A stretch of DNA of 64,000 nucleotides from the NCBI GenBank assembly GCA_944990035.1, contig CALYLX010000142.1, positions 930,001 to 994,000 on the forward strand, in the 5' to 3' direction. The DNA comes from Clitopilus passeckerianus (taxonomy: Eukaryota > Basidiomycota > Agaricomycetes > Agaricales > Entolomataceae). Shown here piece after piece: positions 13,640-24,963 of the stretch (the first letter of the stretch is position 1; every line of letters starts with the position of its first letter). The notes under the pieces were generated by a model, which saw only the letters and a program-made list of their open reading frames with translations, did not search any database and was not told the origin of the DNA. The position numbers and the translations under genes are program-made.

Positions 13640-14738
13640 ATGAAGCTCACATACGTTCTCCCCTTCCTTGCCATCGTTGCTTCCACCGCGGTTGAGGGTG
13701 CGAAAATCCCTACCACCCACTCGCCCAAGGCAACCAAAAACTCCAAGCGTGGTCTATGCTTCGCAGAAGGCGACAACCCAGGCGACATCAACAAGGCGAA
13801 CACTGGCTCCAGCGTACTCTCCTGGCAATACAACTGGGGACAGTCTCCTCCCGACTACCTGAAGAACGACGGTATCGAGTACATCCCCATGCAGTGGGGT
13901 ACTTCTGGCATTGAAAACTTTGTATCCCTGGTCAAAGCACAGGGAGCCAAGAGGATTCTTGTAAGCGATCCAATTCGCTTCGAAACCACAATAGGCAACT
14001 GTGCTGATACTATGCGTTAATTAGGGATTCAACGAGCCTGACTTCCAATCGCAATCCAACATCGACCCCGTCACTGCGGCTAATCTCTGGAAGCAGTACA
14101 TCCAGCCCCTGGCCGCTTCCGGAGTCAAGTTAGGAGCCCCTGCCGTTACCAACGCCCCTTCTGGTCGCCCATGGCTCGCCTCCTTCCTCCAGGCCTGTAC
14201 CGGCTGCACTATTGACTTCATCCCGTTCCACTGGTAAGTTCTATCTGCGGACTCCACGGCCAGAGTAGTGCTTATGCCTCCACCCCGTAGGTATGGTGAA
14301 GGACTCGGGAACTTCTATGACTACATGTGGCAGGTGCATAGTCAGTTCCCCAACTACCCCTTGTGGGTGACTGAGTACGCCACTACCTCGTCCAACTCCA
14401 CCGGTCAGTCTTTCTTCTTATTTATCTACGAACCATACTGATGATGCACCTGATCCACAGAGGTTCTCGACTTCCTGAAGCAGAGTGCTACCTACATGGA
14501 CAGCCTCGATTGGATTCAAGGCTACTCTTGGTTCGCCTATTTCGTAAGCAGAACCACCTCCACTGCGTTTAGATCAAGTAGCTGAACTTCCACTTTTACA
14601 GCGCCAGGAATCCGGCTCCTACTACAGTGAGTGCTCCTTCGTCCCCACACCTCTCTCATTTCTAACGAATCTGCAGACCTTCTGGATGCCAGTGGCAACC
14701 TCAATGCTTTGGGCAAAGCCTACGTCAACAACCAGTAG
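13640..14738 (+). CDS. Secreted GH128 (Asl1-like) beta-1,3-glucanase
   Basis: Predicted secreted glycoside hydrolase of the Asl1-like/GH128 family, acting on beta-1,3-glucan of fungal walls. Six exons (13640-13960, 14025-14233, 14291-14403, 14461-14543, 14602-14626, 14677-14738) give 270 aa. Residues 1-20 form a signal peptide ending near VEG-AK. Family hallmarks are KRGLCFAEGDN with WQYNWGQSP near the start, the acid/base block GFNEPDFQSQSN, IDFIPFHWYG, and the nucleophile region LWVTEYATTSS. The end SGNLNALGKAYVNN is also typical. The exons are tiny at the 3' side (25 nt for exon 5). Substrate specificity within GH128 cannot be read from sequence. Confidence 0.9.
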
Positions 14739-14894
14739 GTTCAAAGCAAAACACGCCGGGAAGGGAAAATAGACAAGACTGTTGTCTATATACGTCGCAG
14801 CGTCTAGGTTTCCTTCCGTTCAGCGTTTAAAATATCGTTATCGTTATTGCGATGTGTATGTTTAGTCAGAGAATCTATCGTTATTCTTAGTTAT

Positions 14895-15369
14895 TCATTT
14901 CAAGTCGCGTTCGCCTGAGTGAGCCTGGCACCTACCATGCATAGTAGCAATGATATGTTGTACTTGTGCATGGCGATTCTGCTGGAGAGCCTCGAGCACT
15001 GTCTCTTTTTTCACATCTGGATAGCGACTGTTACCGCCATAACCTTGATTGTGCATAACTCAACCTTACCTGCGAGTCGCGTTCTGTTATCATGTACAAC
15101 CACCTCTTTAATTTCTCGTGCATCTTCGGCGAGACTCGTTAGCTCGGACAGGAGAGAGTTCATCCGTTCATCCTTCTGCAGCGATCTCTCCTCCTTCTCG
15201 GCATCCGGAGCAAGTTCTTTCTCCAGTTTCTCCCGGCACTCGTCTCGCTGTTGTTGGAGTAGCTTCTTGAGCTCCTCAAGCTGCTTCCTTGCGCATCCAA
15301 AGTCAATTTATACGGACAAAACGCGCAGAAATACCTATGCAAGAAAGCTCACACTGTTTCCTCGCTCAT
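14895..15369 (-). CDS. Small coiled-coil protein, function unknown
   Basis: Three exons (15369-15353, 15287-15070, 15016-14895) give a 118-aa protein that is almost entirely charged heptad-like helix, starting MSEETVKQLEELKKLLQQQR. I do not recognise the family. The 15369 start is uncertain. An alternative model begins at ATG 15640 and adds an exon around 15556-15455 (containing VIEVYHEKIKALQRHF), then splices with about 170 nt removed to CAG CTT GAG in the same coiled coil. That model would share a short bidirectional promoter with the aldolase gene. The two starts may be alternatives of one locus. Confidence 0.5.
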
Positions 15370-15454
15370 ATCGATTTAGTGTAGTATATTCCCTGTTTGA
15401 ACCCAAACGAATTCCAAAAAGATTAAAAATTAGATAGAAATCTCCAAGGATTAC

Positions 15455-15640
15455 CGTCGAAAATGTTGTGAAGTGCCGTTGAAGTGCTTTGATCTTTTCG
15501 TGATAGACCTCGATCACGCTAACTCGGTTTCGCTTGCTTGTTTCTTTCTTCTTTCCTTCCTACGATGTCAAGCCAAAATGTGGATAAACAACACCAACAC
15601 CCTTACTTGTTGAACTCGTGGAGGAGCTAAGGCTGCTCAT
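15455..15640 (-). other. Possible upstream exons of the coiled-coil gene
   Basis: Reads as a short Ser/Thr-rich leader from ATG 15640, a GTAAGG donor, then an open, charged, helix-like segment rich in Lys and His that ends at a GTAATC donor near 15454. It looks coding but does not join in frame to the 15369 start. It joins in frame only if the acceptor is immediately before CAG CTT near 15283. Confidence 0.3.
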
Positions 15641-15710
15641 GTGGCCAAATTCTGCGTCATACGTGTGACATGCCGAAGAGAGGAAGCCCGCCTTGCTGCC
15701 TCAGACTCGA

Positions 15711-15718
15711 TATATAAA
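15711..15718 (+). promoter_or_regulatory. TATA box of the aldolase gene
   Basis: TATATAAA lies 55 to 62 bp upstream of the aldolase ATG at 15773. A good TATA box fits a highly expressed metabolic gene. Confidence 0.6.
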
Positions 15719-15772
15719 GCTCAAAAGAACCCATCGATTCGAGCTCTTCTAGAGATTTTCGATTAGGAGAAG

Positions 15773-17189
15773 ATGTCGACTAACATCTCTAGCTCTCCCC
15801 ACAACCTCTTCTCAACCCCAGATTTGAAGTCACAAATCAACTCGACTCCTAGGGGAGATATCCTGCTGTCCCCTAACCATTCGCCCGCTGTTGCGCATGA
15901 ACTCATTGAGACTGCTCGAGCTCTTGTAAATCCTCGAGGAAAGGGTATCTATGCGACCGATGAGTCTCCAGACGCCATCGAGGCCATGCTTCGGGCTGCA
16001 GCTGGAGAGAAGATTGACCATGAACATCCATCTCACCTTACCAAAGAGCAGCTCACGGAGAAGAGGCGCAAGTGGAGGGAAACATCCTATAATTCACTTT
16101 CCAGTGGTGAGTATTTCTGAAATAATCTATGAATTGCGTCTCAAAGCGCTTCACCGCAGACTACCTTGGTGGCGTCATTATGTACCCTGAAACCATTCTA
16201 GCCTTCAAACTCGCTCCTCTTCTCGCCTCCAAAGGCATTATCCCAGGCGTCCGAGCCAATGGCGAACTCCGTCCCATCCCCAGTTCCCAATCCGAGTTCA
16301 TCGTAGAAGGGCTTGATGGTCTTCTCCCAATGCTCCAGGCTGCCCGTGCGGCAGGAGCTCGGTTCTCCAAATGGCGCGTCCCCATTGCGTGCACCGCCAA
16401 TCCAAACAAGTCGAGCGACGCGCCCTCTTCGACTGAATCCGTGTCAGCATGTCCCATCTCGGCCGTCCCAGGTCTCCCATCACTGGTCAGTCTCGAGATA
16501 CAAGCCGAGACGCTAGCACAATATGCTGCAATCAGCCAAGAGGCTGGCTTGGTGCCAATCGTTGAGCCCGATGTGGAGTTCAGTGAGGACGCGGATTTAA
16601 CCAGAAGTGCCGAGGTCCACGAGAGAGCGATTGCGATGATTTACGAGAGGTGCAGAGCGCATGGCGTTTTGTTGGAAGGTACGAAATCATTTTTAATCGG
16701 ATTTTTGACGATTGGTGGGATTCTGATGAGATTCTTGTCACCTGTAGGAACCCTGCTCAAGCCATCTTTCCCTCAGCCGGGATTGAAGCATCCCTCCCGT
16801 AAAAATATCACCCCGGAGGAAGTTGCTCTGGCCACAGCGACAGTTCTGTCCAGATCTGTTCCGCCTGCTGTTCCAGGTGTTGTGTTCTTGTCGGGTATGG
16901 TCTACGCCTCAGTTTACATCCGCACATGCTTATCTTTACTTTCTTGACAGGCGGTTTGACCCCTCCTGTGGTAACCTCCTATCTCACAGCGCTGAACGTA
17001 CTGGTCAACAACTCCCCTGCTCCCTCACCTTTCTCACGCCTTCCTGCATTGAGCTTCTCCTTCGGAAGGGCCTTACAGGATGAAACCATGAAGGCCTACG
17101 TCAAAGGGGACGAGAAGCACGTGCAGGAGGCGTTTGCGAAGTGGTCGAAAGCCTTTGGGCTTGCTGCACAAGGGAAGAAATCTGACTAG
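15773..17189 (+). CDS. Class I fructose-bisphosphate aldolase-like protein, divergent
   Basis: Schiff-base (class I) aldolase fold, which cleaves fructose 1,6-bisphosphate in glycolysis. Exons 15773-16106, 16160-16678, 16748-16894, 16951-17189 give 412 aa, longer than the usual about 360. Conserved blocks are GIYATDES (catalytic Asp), FSKWR (Lys146 and Arg148 of the rabbit enzyme), IVEPD (Glu187), LLEGTLLKP (Schiff-base Lys229) and FGRAL (Arg303). Odd points: the block matching rabbit GIKVDKG reads GVRANGE, so Lys107 appears to be Arg; a Ser-rich insertion of roughly 35 aa follows KWR; the C-terminal Tyr is missing. Most fungi use class II aldolase in glycolysis, so this may be a side-pathway or sugar-phosphate-specific paralogue. 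Confidence 0.85.
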
Positions 17190-17618
17190 ATGCGTAGCGT
17201 ATGCAAACTATGGAGCGCTGTGGGTCTCTTCCACATACGACGAGTAAACGAACAATTTTGATACTTGATAAATGTGTGTACGGCAGATGAGGTCGCTACA
17301 GGATACGAGTACAAGTGGTGCCTCAAAGGCCGGGCGCGACCATATGTTCTCAAGTTCGGCTGTTTAGATCAATGAAATTGTCGCGCTCTAGAGTTCAAGG
17401 CGGTGCTATCGCGTGGACCTATCAAAATTTTGCTGGTCCTTGGGAAATCGCCAAACGCCATCTTTTCAATCTTATCATTTTTACCAAAGATTGGAAGGAT
17501 CTCGGATTGCGTGTGGGGGGTTATGGGATATTCTGATTTTATCTAACATTCTACAATTTATTTGGGGATGAATACAATTGGAGGGTGGAGACCTTCTAGC
17601 GTATTGCATGGTGCTCCA
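17190..17618. other. Intergenic, convergent 3' ends
   Basis: 429 bp between the aldolase stop and the pyridoxamine oxidase stop. AT-rich 3' UTR-like sequence on both sides; no gene seen. Confidence 0.5.
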
Positions 17619-18471
17619 TTATGGAGACAGGCGGTCAATCTTCCATTTGGGATCGTCATCACTGGACCCTTCTTCACGAAGATAACGAATACGATCGTGT
17701 AATCGCGAGGGTTTGCCGGACCAGAATTCAATCTCGCTATAAATAAGAAGGAAGAATGGAATCAGCACCGAGGTTAAAATATTAGGAATAGACTAGCGAT
17801 CGGGAAGAGACTTACTTAGGGATGACTCTCCAACCACCCCAAAAGTCTGGCACTGGAACAACAGCTGAAGAGCCGTTATGGGCTCCGAAGCGTTCTTCCA
17901 GCCTGTGCAGACGATCGTGGACTTGACCCTCCTCGACCACGGAGCTCTGCCTGCTGGCCCAAGCTCCGAGCCTGCTTCCGATTGGACGGGAGTTGAAGTA
18001 TTCTGCACTCTCCTCTTTGCTGACCTTCTCTACTTTCCCAATGACTCGGACAGAGCGATGGACCTCTCGCCAATAGAAGGCGAGGGAAGCGTAGGGGTTT
18101 TCATCTAGTTCTTTGGACTTGCGAGAAGTGTAATTGGTGTAGAATACGAAACCCCGATGGTCAAGCTGCTTAAACAGGACCATGCGTGAGGATGGGATTC
18201 CGGCTTTGGAAGCCGTAGATAAGGACATGGCTTCGGGTTCATTGACTGTTCCGCCTTCGACTGCTTCTTTGAACCAAGCGTGAAATTGGTCGAGTGGATT
18301 AGGTGCTACGGTTGTGGGAGTGAGGTGATCTGGGGTAACATATTGTCTATGAGGGAGGACTCTAAGCTGGTCTGGGCCAGGTTCAGCAATTTCTTTGTCC
18401 ATTGTAGCAGAAAACGAGCGTCTGAAGAGGCTTGTCGCAGTTGCTTGAAAGTGTCTTCTTGACAGGATCAT
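17619..18471 (-). CDS. PDX3: Pyridoxamine 5'-phosphate oxidase
   Basis: FMN enzyme making pyridoxal 5'-phosphate from pyridoxamine or pyridoxine phosphate in the vitamin B6 salvage pathway. Exons 18471-17816 and 17736-17619 (79 nt intron) give 257 aa. Typical blocks: NPLDQFHAWF, EPEAMSLSTA, RMVLFKQLDHRGFVFYTNY, SRKSKELDENPYASLAFYW, QVRVIG-like RSVRVIGKVEKV, SRPIGSRLGAWASRQS, then PDFWGGWRV and the C-terminal EFWSGKPSRLHDRIRY and KWKIDRLSP. The first 24 residues are basic and Ser/Phe-rich and could be a mitochondrial presequence; a second Met at about residue 24 would give a cytosolic form. Divergent from the Kelch gene across 541 bp. Confidence 0.95.
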
Positions 18472-19012
18472 GACTCGGGCGATTGGGTTGATTTACCGGA
18501 GAGGAACGGTAACTGACGACATGGTGCCATCATGCACCTCCAAATCCATGCTGCCCCCTGCAAATCTGCCTTCGGTCAGTGCTGAGAAAATGTTATCTTG
18601 TGCGCTGATCTAAATCTGTCGTATTTCTGACAAGGGCGCAAGACTGTCGTTTGGTTGCTACACAGAGAGTGATCGTGCATATGTTCTCTAACCCTAATAC
18701 ACCGAATAACTGATTATTCACGAGGGAATCAACGCCACCAACAAAGACATTTCAGCGGCCTAATCGCACAAGATTTCGGAGGAGTGTGCAAGTGGAGAAA
18801 CCGCGGGAAAGGCGGGACGGGAGACCCCTGGGTTACTTGTTCCTGAAATGAGCACAGCGTCTATACCGGACGAAGGGCTTTGCCGAAATAAACAAACGAT
18901 CAAATGCAACGCTAAACGTGCAATCCCCCATAACCAATCCTTACTTCAACCATATCGTCAACATCGTTGAACCTCAAGACTAGACCGTTTCCGACAGTGC
19001 TGAGCTGCGAAC
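18472..19012. promoter_or_regulatory. Bidirectional promoter region, PDX3 and Kelch gene
   Basis: 541 bp between two divergent starts with no coding signal. No clear TATA box seen. It must contain both promoters. Confidence 0.5.
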
Positions 19013-22000
19013 ATGCACTCAATTTACGACTTGACAACCTACTGTCGGAGGACAACCGGAGAGGTGCCTGCTAAACTAGTCGTACGTATCAATTAACGCG
19101 ACTATCGTCCGAGACAGCCAGGCTCATTGGACTCACAGGGCGCCTCAACGACGGTCGTCGGGTCCAAGATGTATCTTTTCGTAAGTTCAACGCGACTTTG
19201 ACGCGTTCGGAATATATTTAGAATGATCATGTTACCCCAGGGTGGTCGCCTCGTCACAGAGCGCAAAATGGTCTCCGATTTATACGTGTTCGACCTCGAA
19301 ACCTTTGTGTGGGAGAAAATACCCACTTTCCCTGAAGATGACGTCCCGAGAGCACGATACTTCCATAGCGCTGACGCTTGTGAGTCCTATTAACATTTCA
19401 ACCCTTAAGCGCCGATGTTCTAATCCCATGGGATTCCCAGGGGACAACAAACTCGTAATCTTTGGTGGCATGAGCAATCAGCCAGATTCTCTCAATCCTG
19501 AAGAACTTTGCGTCCTAAATGACGTCCGGTTCTTCGACATCGCAACTAAACATTGGCTACCAGTCACCCCATCATCTGCTGCATCCGAAGCTCTGGCCCC
19601 TCGAGCACGATATGCTCATCTGTCTTCAATAACAGCAGATCGCCTCTTCATCATCGGTGGTCAAGATTTCAACAATACTTGGCTAGACGACGTCTGTGTA
19701 TACGACATTGTTGGCAAAGCCTGGGTACAGAGGCGAGATTATCCACGACACTGTGGAACCTATCGCAGCGTCGCTGTTTCTGCACAAACTGCCGTCAGAC
19801 TGCCTCAAGGGGAGCTCCGGAGCTCCCAGTCTTCTTCCACATTAGGCCAGCCCGGCCAGCGCTTCGGCACCGACAAAACTGGAAAGGTCTCCGAACCAAC
19901 TCCTTCAGAGTCTCTTATCCATCTCCCGTATTCCGCGCCACCAAGCGAAGATTATCCAAGTGACATTTACCTCTACAGCAACTATAACGTAAGTTCAATT
20001 CAGTTATGCGTCTTCTATTTCCACGGACTCACGCCCAAATACAGTTTACTGATGTTAAACGTGAACTCGAGGTATTCACGCCCCTCGCGGATACCGACTT
20101 TGCGATACAAGATAAATCATCTTCAATGGCCGGCAGCACACTTCCACCTGGTCTTCGATTTCCCACCGGCGCTATACTGGGTACCCACCTCATTATCGCC
20201 GGGACTTACCTCGCTCACTCCTACCAGTCTTTCTCCATATGGGACCTGGATCTCCTCACGATGACCTGGTCTCGTATTGACCCCGGCAAGGCAGTGGAAT
20301 CTGGCTCGTGGTTCAGAGGCTGTTTGTGGGCCGAGTCCAACAAGTTCTTGATTTTTGGAAACAAGAACGGTAACCTCGTGGACGACTATAACCGGCGCCT
20401 GCTCAGCTGGGACCATGTTGCTGTTGTCGACTTGGAGGCGTTTGGTATTTACCAGCCTCCAACACTCAAGTTGGACATCGCAATGCAGGAGCTGGGATTG
20501 GCCGCGCTGGAGGAGAGAATCATTACCGACTTTGAGATCATTTGCGATGATGGGAGGAAGATTGCTTGCTCAAGGAAAATCCTAGAGGAGCGCTGGCCGT
20601 GGTTCGCGGAACAGCGCAAAAAATTCTCAGCGCAGGCGAAGCAGATTGCATCCACATTGCCTGCAACTGCAATGGACGTTGGTCTACCAGAGATTTCTGG
20701 GAATCCTTCCGATGATGACCGCGTTGACCCTCGTCTCACCCCACGGTCTTTCCACCTATCAGAGCCCTATCCCATCACACTGGCTCTGCTGCAATATTTC
20801 TACTCATGCGCCCTCATCACACCACTGCAGCATGCGCCAGCTGTTCTGAGCCAGCTTCTGATCCTGGCTTCCAATTACAAGATCGACCATCTGGCAGCCG
20901 TAGTCAAACATGCGATGCATCGGGCCCTTTCAAGCTCGACATCAGTCGGAGTGTATGAGGTTGCTACACTTTGCAATTGCAGAAGCCTCCAGATTCGGTA
21001 AGTCCTCTGCGTACATTGAAAGGATGAAGGTTTTTGCTGACTATATGCATGTTTCAAGGGCGCTCAAGACCGTCATGGTAAGGGAAAGCTCGGAAAAATT
21101 TAAGCTACATAACTCATGTCGATCATCAGGTACACACTCAGAAGCGACCCTCACGCAGCAAGGCAGACAGTGACTCGAGGCCGTCTGGCGGTTCAGGGGG
21201 ACCAGGGGGAGGAGGCGGTGGTTCAGGTTCCAGCAAAGGAGGCGGCGGTGACGGGTCTGGCAGTGATATGGGGCACGTTTCAAGGCCGAGAGGGACATCG
21301 GATGCGCGATGGCGGACGATGGGAGAGTCGAGTAGTAGCAGCGGCTATAGTAAGGGATTTCACTTGTGCTTCAGCGGGAGCAGTTGGCTAATCCAAATTT
21401 TGACATTTTCAACAGACACCAGGTCCAATATTCCGATGAACATGATGGCTACATCGACGGTGGCTAATGATGAGGACAAGGTCGCTCCATTGCCGATGCT
21501 TTCGCGTACGAAGTCGCATCGTCGCGTCCGACCGCAGAGTATCGTTTCAATACGCACGGAAGAAGAGATGCAAGATCTGGCCAACTTCATGTCTTCCGTT
21601 ACCAGCCTTGGCGGGTCCCCGACTGTCGATGCTATTTTCCAGCCCGAAGAGCTACCCGAAGAAATTCCCCCGCAGTCCTCCCTTGCGCCTCCGTCTTCCC
21701 AATCAAGTCACCGGGACATTTCTCGACAAACCTCCCACTCCTCCCTCGCTGCAACATCGGAATCAGATCACTACTATTCGTCCGATGCAGATCAATACAT
21801 TCCCCATAGATCGTCTCTGCCATCTTATCGTCGGCCAAGACCACCACGAATCTCGACAGATTCCGCCAATGCCTCAATTCCTTCGTTACCATCCTTGACA
21901 TCATCCGCTTCACTCAATTCTCTCTCTAATTTCGGCGTATTGCCTTCTCCTATGCCTGATACCCCGCTTGCGTCATCAGTCGATTTACCTTCCTCGGGAC

Positions 22001-22527
22001 CGGATTATCTGGATATTATTGCAGAACTCGACCGGGCCGCTGACGAGGGAGATGTCCGGACCACCCGTCCCTCGGATGAATTCAATCCTTTCAACTTTTC
22101 CAACCACGATCTTTCACCCACGCGCCGATGGCCACAACAGAAGTCGGACGTCCACTGGCTCACCTCGGATCCTGTTTCCCCACCTTTACCGAAAGTTCTC
22201 TCGTCACCTTCACAAGAACTCCCAGTACCTGTCTTTACCCATCCACCATCCTCAGCTGAACCTTCTCGGCCGTCATCCCCAACTCCAACCACGGCCACCA
22301 CAACCACACCTCGCTCAGCCACCGGCACCTCCTTCTCTCGACTTTTGGGGAAGAAGAAACCATCAGAGGATCCCATCATCGTGGAGGAGAGACGCCAGAA
22401 AAAGGAGGAAGCCAAGGCTAGGCGTGCTGAGGCGAAGGCACAGAAGGAAAAACTTCGCTTGGAGAAACTTCAAAAGGACATTAGCATGTACCCCATGCGT
22501 ATGGGAGGTATGGTCACTTTGGGCTGA
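19013..22527 (+). CDS. Kelch-repeat and BTB protein (Ral2-like architecture)
   Basis: Eight exons (19013-19081, 19139-19180, 19241-19379, 19441-19988, 20045-20997, 21059-21077, 21130-21349, 21416-22527) give 1,033 aa. N-terminal Kelch blades show the GG-plus-spaced-aromatic pattern: MYLFGGRLV, LVIFGGMSN, LFIIGGQDF, FLIFGNKNG. A BTB/POZ-like part follows (FEIICDDGRKIACSRKILEE to about LASNYKID). Then come a Gly-rich linker and a long Ser/Pro tail ending in a Lys/Arg/Ala-rich helix. Kelch then BTB resembles fission-yeast Ral2, which helps activate Ras; the window also holds a Ras GEF. That role is inference from architecture. One exon is only 19 nt. Confidence 0.8.
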
Positions 22528-22853
22528 CCGCTCTGCAACTGCTTGATTCTCGTCTCGTTTGCCTCCCCCTCTAGAGAAACTCATCACATTCAATATGTGA
22601 TCTACCGTCATATGTCCGCCATATAATCTGTGCTATCATTATCATCGTAAAAACTCTGACTCTCTTTATCGCATTTATCGGAATCTGAACTATGACTTTA
22701 TTTGTTGTATATCTTCGCTCATTTAGCTTAAGTTTATATTGCCTTATCATACCGGATTGTTTGTTACTATGGAGGAGAATGAATATAGTGTACACTGCAA
22801 AAGTATTTACTTGGTCATGAGGGTCATCAAGGTATCTCGTCTACGATGGGGGT
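22528..22853. other. Intergenic, convergent 3' ends
   Basis: 326 bp, AT-rich, between the Kelch gene stop and the CHFR-like gene stop. Nothing else seen. Confidence 0.5.
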
Positions 22854-24782
22854 TCATATATCAGAAAAGTCAAAATTGGTTCGTTCCAATGGGATGAAAG
22901 CACCCTCATCTGGTCGTGTAGGATCCAGGACGGGTAGCGCAACATTAGCTGGACCAGCAACGGGTGTCTCTTCCACCCGAGGGACAGATGATTGGGAACT
23001 AGAAATGACGTGATTGTCTGGTGAAAGGGAGAGGGCGAGGTTAGTCAATTGCACGAAGTGGAATTAAGGAAGCCTTACATTCTCTTGCATGAGCTAGCAA
23101 GAATATGTCGGTAAGTTCGCCACAATTCAGAAGCCATTGTTACATACCAAATTCTCGTTGACGAGGACAGTTGTTGCCCTCTGGGCAGTCAGGTCGCTTC
23201 ATGAGTCCTTCCTCTAGGAAACCTTTCGCTCTCTCTCGTACCCACCATTCCTTCAAGCCCCAAATCAACACTTCCGTGGAACACATCCTGCAGATGTTAT
23301 TCCAAGGGCCTTCGGGATTAGCATCGGCAGCTGGGGCAACACCGTGTAAATCGGTGAAGAGGTCTTGTTCAAGCAGGGTAGCAAAGCCTTGGGGCTGGAC
23401 GCGTACATGCGATACAATCTACAAAACACGTGAGCCATCTTCCACTATGTGATACTGACAAGGGATTATCAGCCTACCTCGCGGTACACATGCCTGGGCG
23501 TCAACCTCTGCGTTCGGAGATAGTCCAGCATGATCTCAGCCTCAACCATATTGCCATCAAAGCAGTCATAGATGTCGGGAGACTGGATGAGGTCGCTAAC
23601 ATCGGTGAGCCCGTGAGGATGCTGCGAGAGCAGTGGAAGGGCAACGCAGCGATCTTGTACGCCAACACCACAGAAGTAAACTCGACAGAAATCGCATTTC
23701 GTGGTCGAGGGTGCGGGGGATAGCAAGGAGCATTTCGCTAAAGATTGAAATTAATTACGAGCGCCCGAAAATGGGGTCAAATGACTGACCAGTTGCCACA
23801 ATGAGCATGGCCAGGTGGTGCGCCATCGTCTATATGCCATGCACGATCGGGGTCTACAGCTGGGTCTGGGACTGGTTGGGGACACTGCCATCCAAAGACA
23901 TTGTTTGGCACACAATGAGGGCATGGACGAGCGTAGTCTTCACTCTGATTGAGATTTGGCTCAGGTGTCGCCTCTCTGGGTGTAGGTATCTAAAGGATGA
24001 CGACAACATGATTAGACGCAAGGACGGAAATATTTGCATTCAAGTACCAACCTTCAATGACTGGCCAGCTCTGTAGACCTCATCAGCTTGCTGTCTTTCC
24101 CGTTCTGTTCGTGTCAGGTGTGGCGCAGATCGCAACAGGGTGTCAACGATGGCCTGCATTGTTCGGAAAGGAGTGACAATAGTGGCCACGCTACGACAAG
24201 CTGGACAGTTGGTTCCGCCATTCTGGAGACGTCATTATCAGTAAATGACTTCAAGCACGAAGGAAGAGTGATGGGAGCTCCAGCGTCGGTTGTGCGGGCT
24301 AGTAGCGCCTAGTTGACGCTTACGCACACCAGTTCGTGGCCAAGTCGGGTATTGTACTCACTCGAACCCAAAGAACACAACAACTAAGAGAAATAGATTA
24401 GAAGGATCTCCCCGCTTTGAACCGATGCCACCCACCTGCCACAGAAGAAATGTTGACATGGGGTGACCAGCACAGGCCTGTAGACCAGCTCAGAGCAACA
24501 TCCACATTGGAGTTCCTGAGCTAGTTCTTCTGCAAGCTTCGAGCTTTCAGCTTCTGAAGTTTCCCTAGACTCTTCTTCCTTGATTTCTTCAGTCTCCTTG
24601 AATTCCTTGATCCTCTTTCTACTTTGGTCCTCATCCTGTTCTTCAAAAGATGTAGAGGCTCTCCGCTTAAGCGACGGTGCAGCTAGGTTGTCACGATTTG
24701 CTTGGAGATTGACTGTAGATTCACCAAAGGGTGAAGCAGCGAAAACCAAATCTCTACTGATCACGGCAGCCATGGAGGACAT
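22854..24782 (-). CDS. CHFR-like RING E3 ligase with PBZ zinc finger, no FHA
   Basis: Predicted ubiquitin ligase related to the mitotic checkpoint protein CHFR. Exons 24782-24436, 24383-24362, 24222-24052, 23989-23790, 23737-23478, 23418-23148, 23093-23079, 23017-22854; about 482 aa. A disordered N terminus (about 100 aa) replaces the FHA domain. The RING reads CGCC...PCQHFFCGSC...CPAC. A Cys/His-rich region follows (CPHC, HCGN, TTKCDFCRVYFCG, CRMCS). Near the end, RPDCPEGNNC, then His and HAREYNH, fits the PBZ spacing C-x5-C-x7-H-x3-Y-x-H and aligns with the CHFR finger. The frame breaks at the G5 run 23715-23719; removing one base restores it. Intron 2 is 139 nt, longer than its neighbours. 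Confidence 0.8.
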
Positions 24783-24963
24783 GGTCGATGGTGGTATAAG
24801 GGTAAAAGCGTAAATGGCGAATGTTGTCTCTAATTATACTTTCCCCATAAGGTAATCAAAGATAATGGCTAATGTCACGAATTGTCCATTTCTGGCTAAC
24901 TGAAGGCTAGAGATACAAAGTATATGTTACAACAGTTGGTATCTTTCAAAAGCTAATATAACG

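Noticed and set aside
21180..21300. Gly-rich low-complexity stretch in the Kelch protein as a possible repeat element.
   Set aside because: It stays in the coding frame and is bounded by good exons, so it is a linker.
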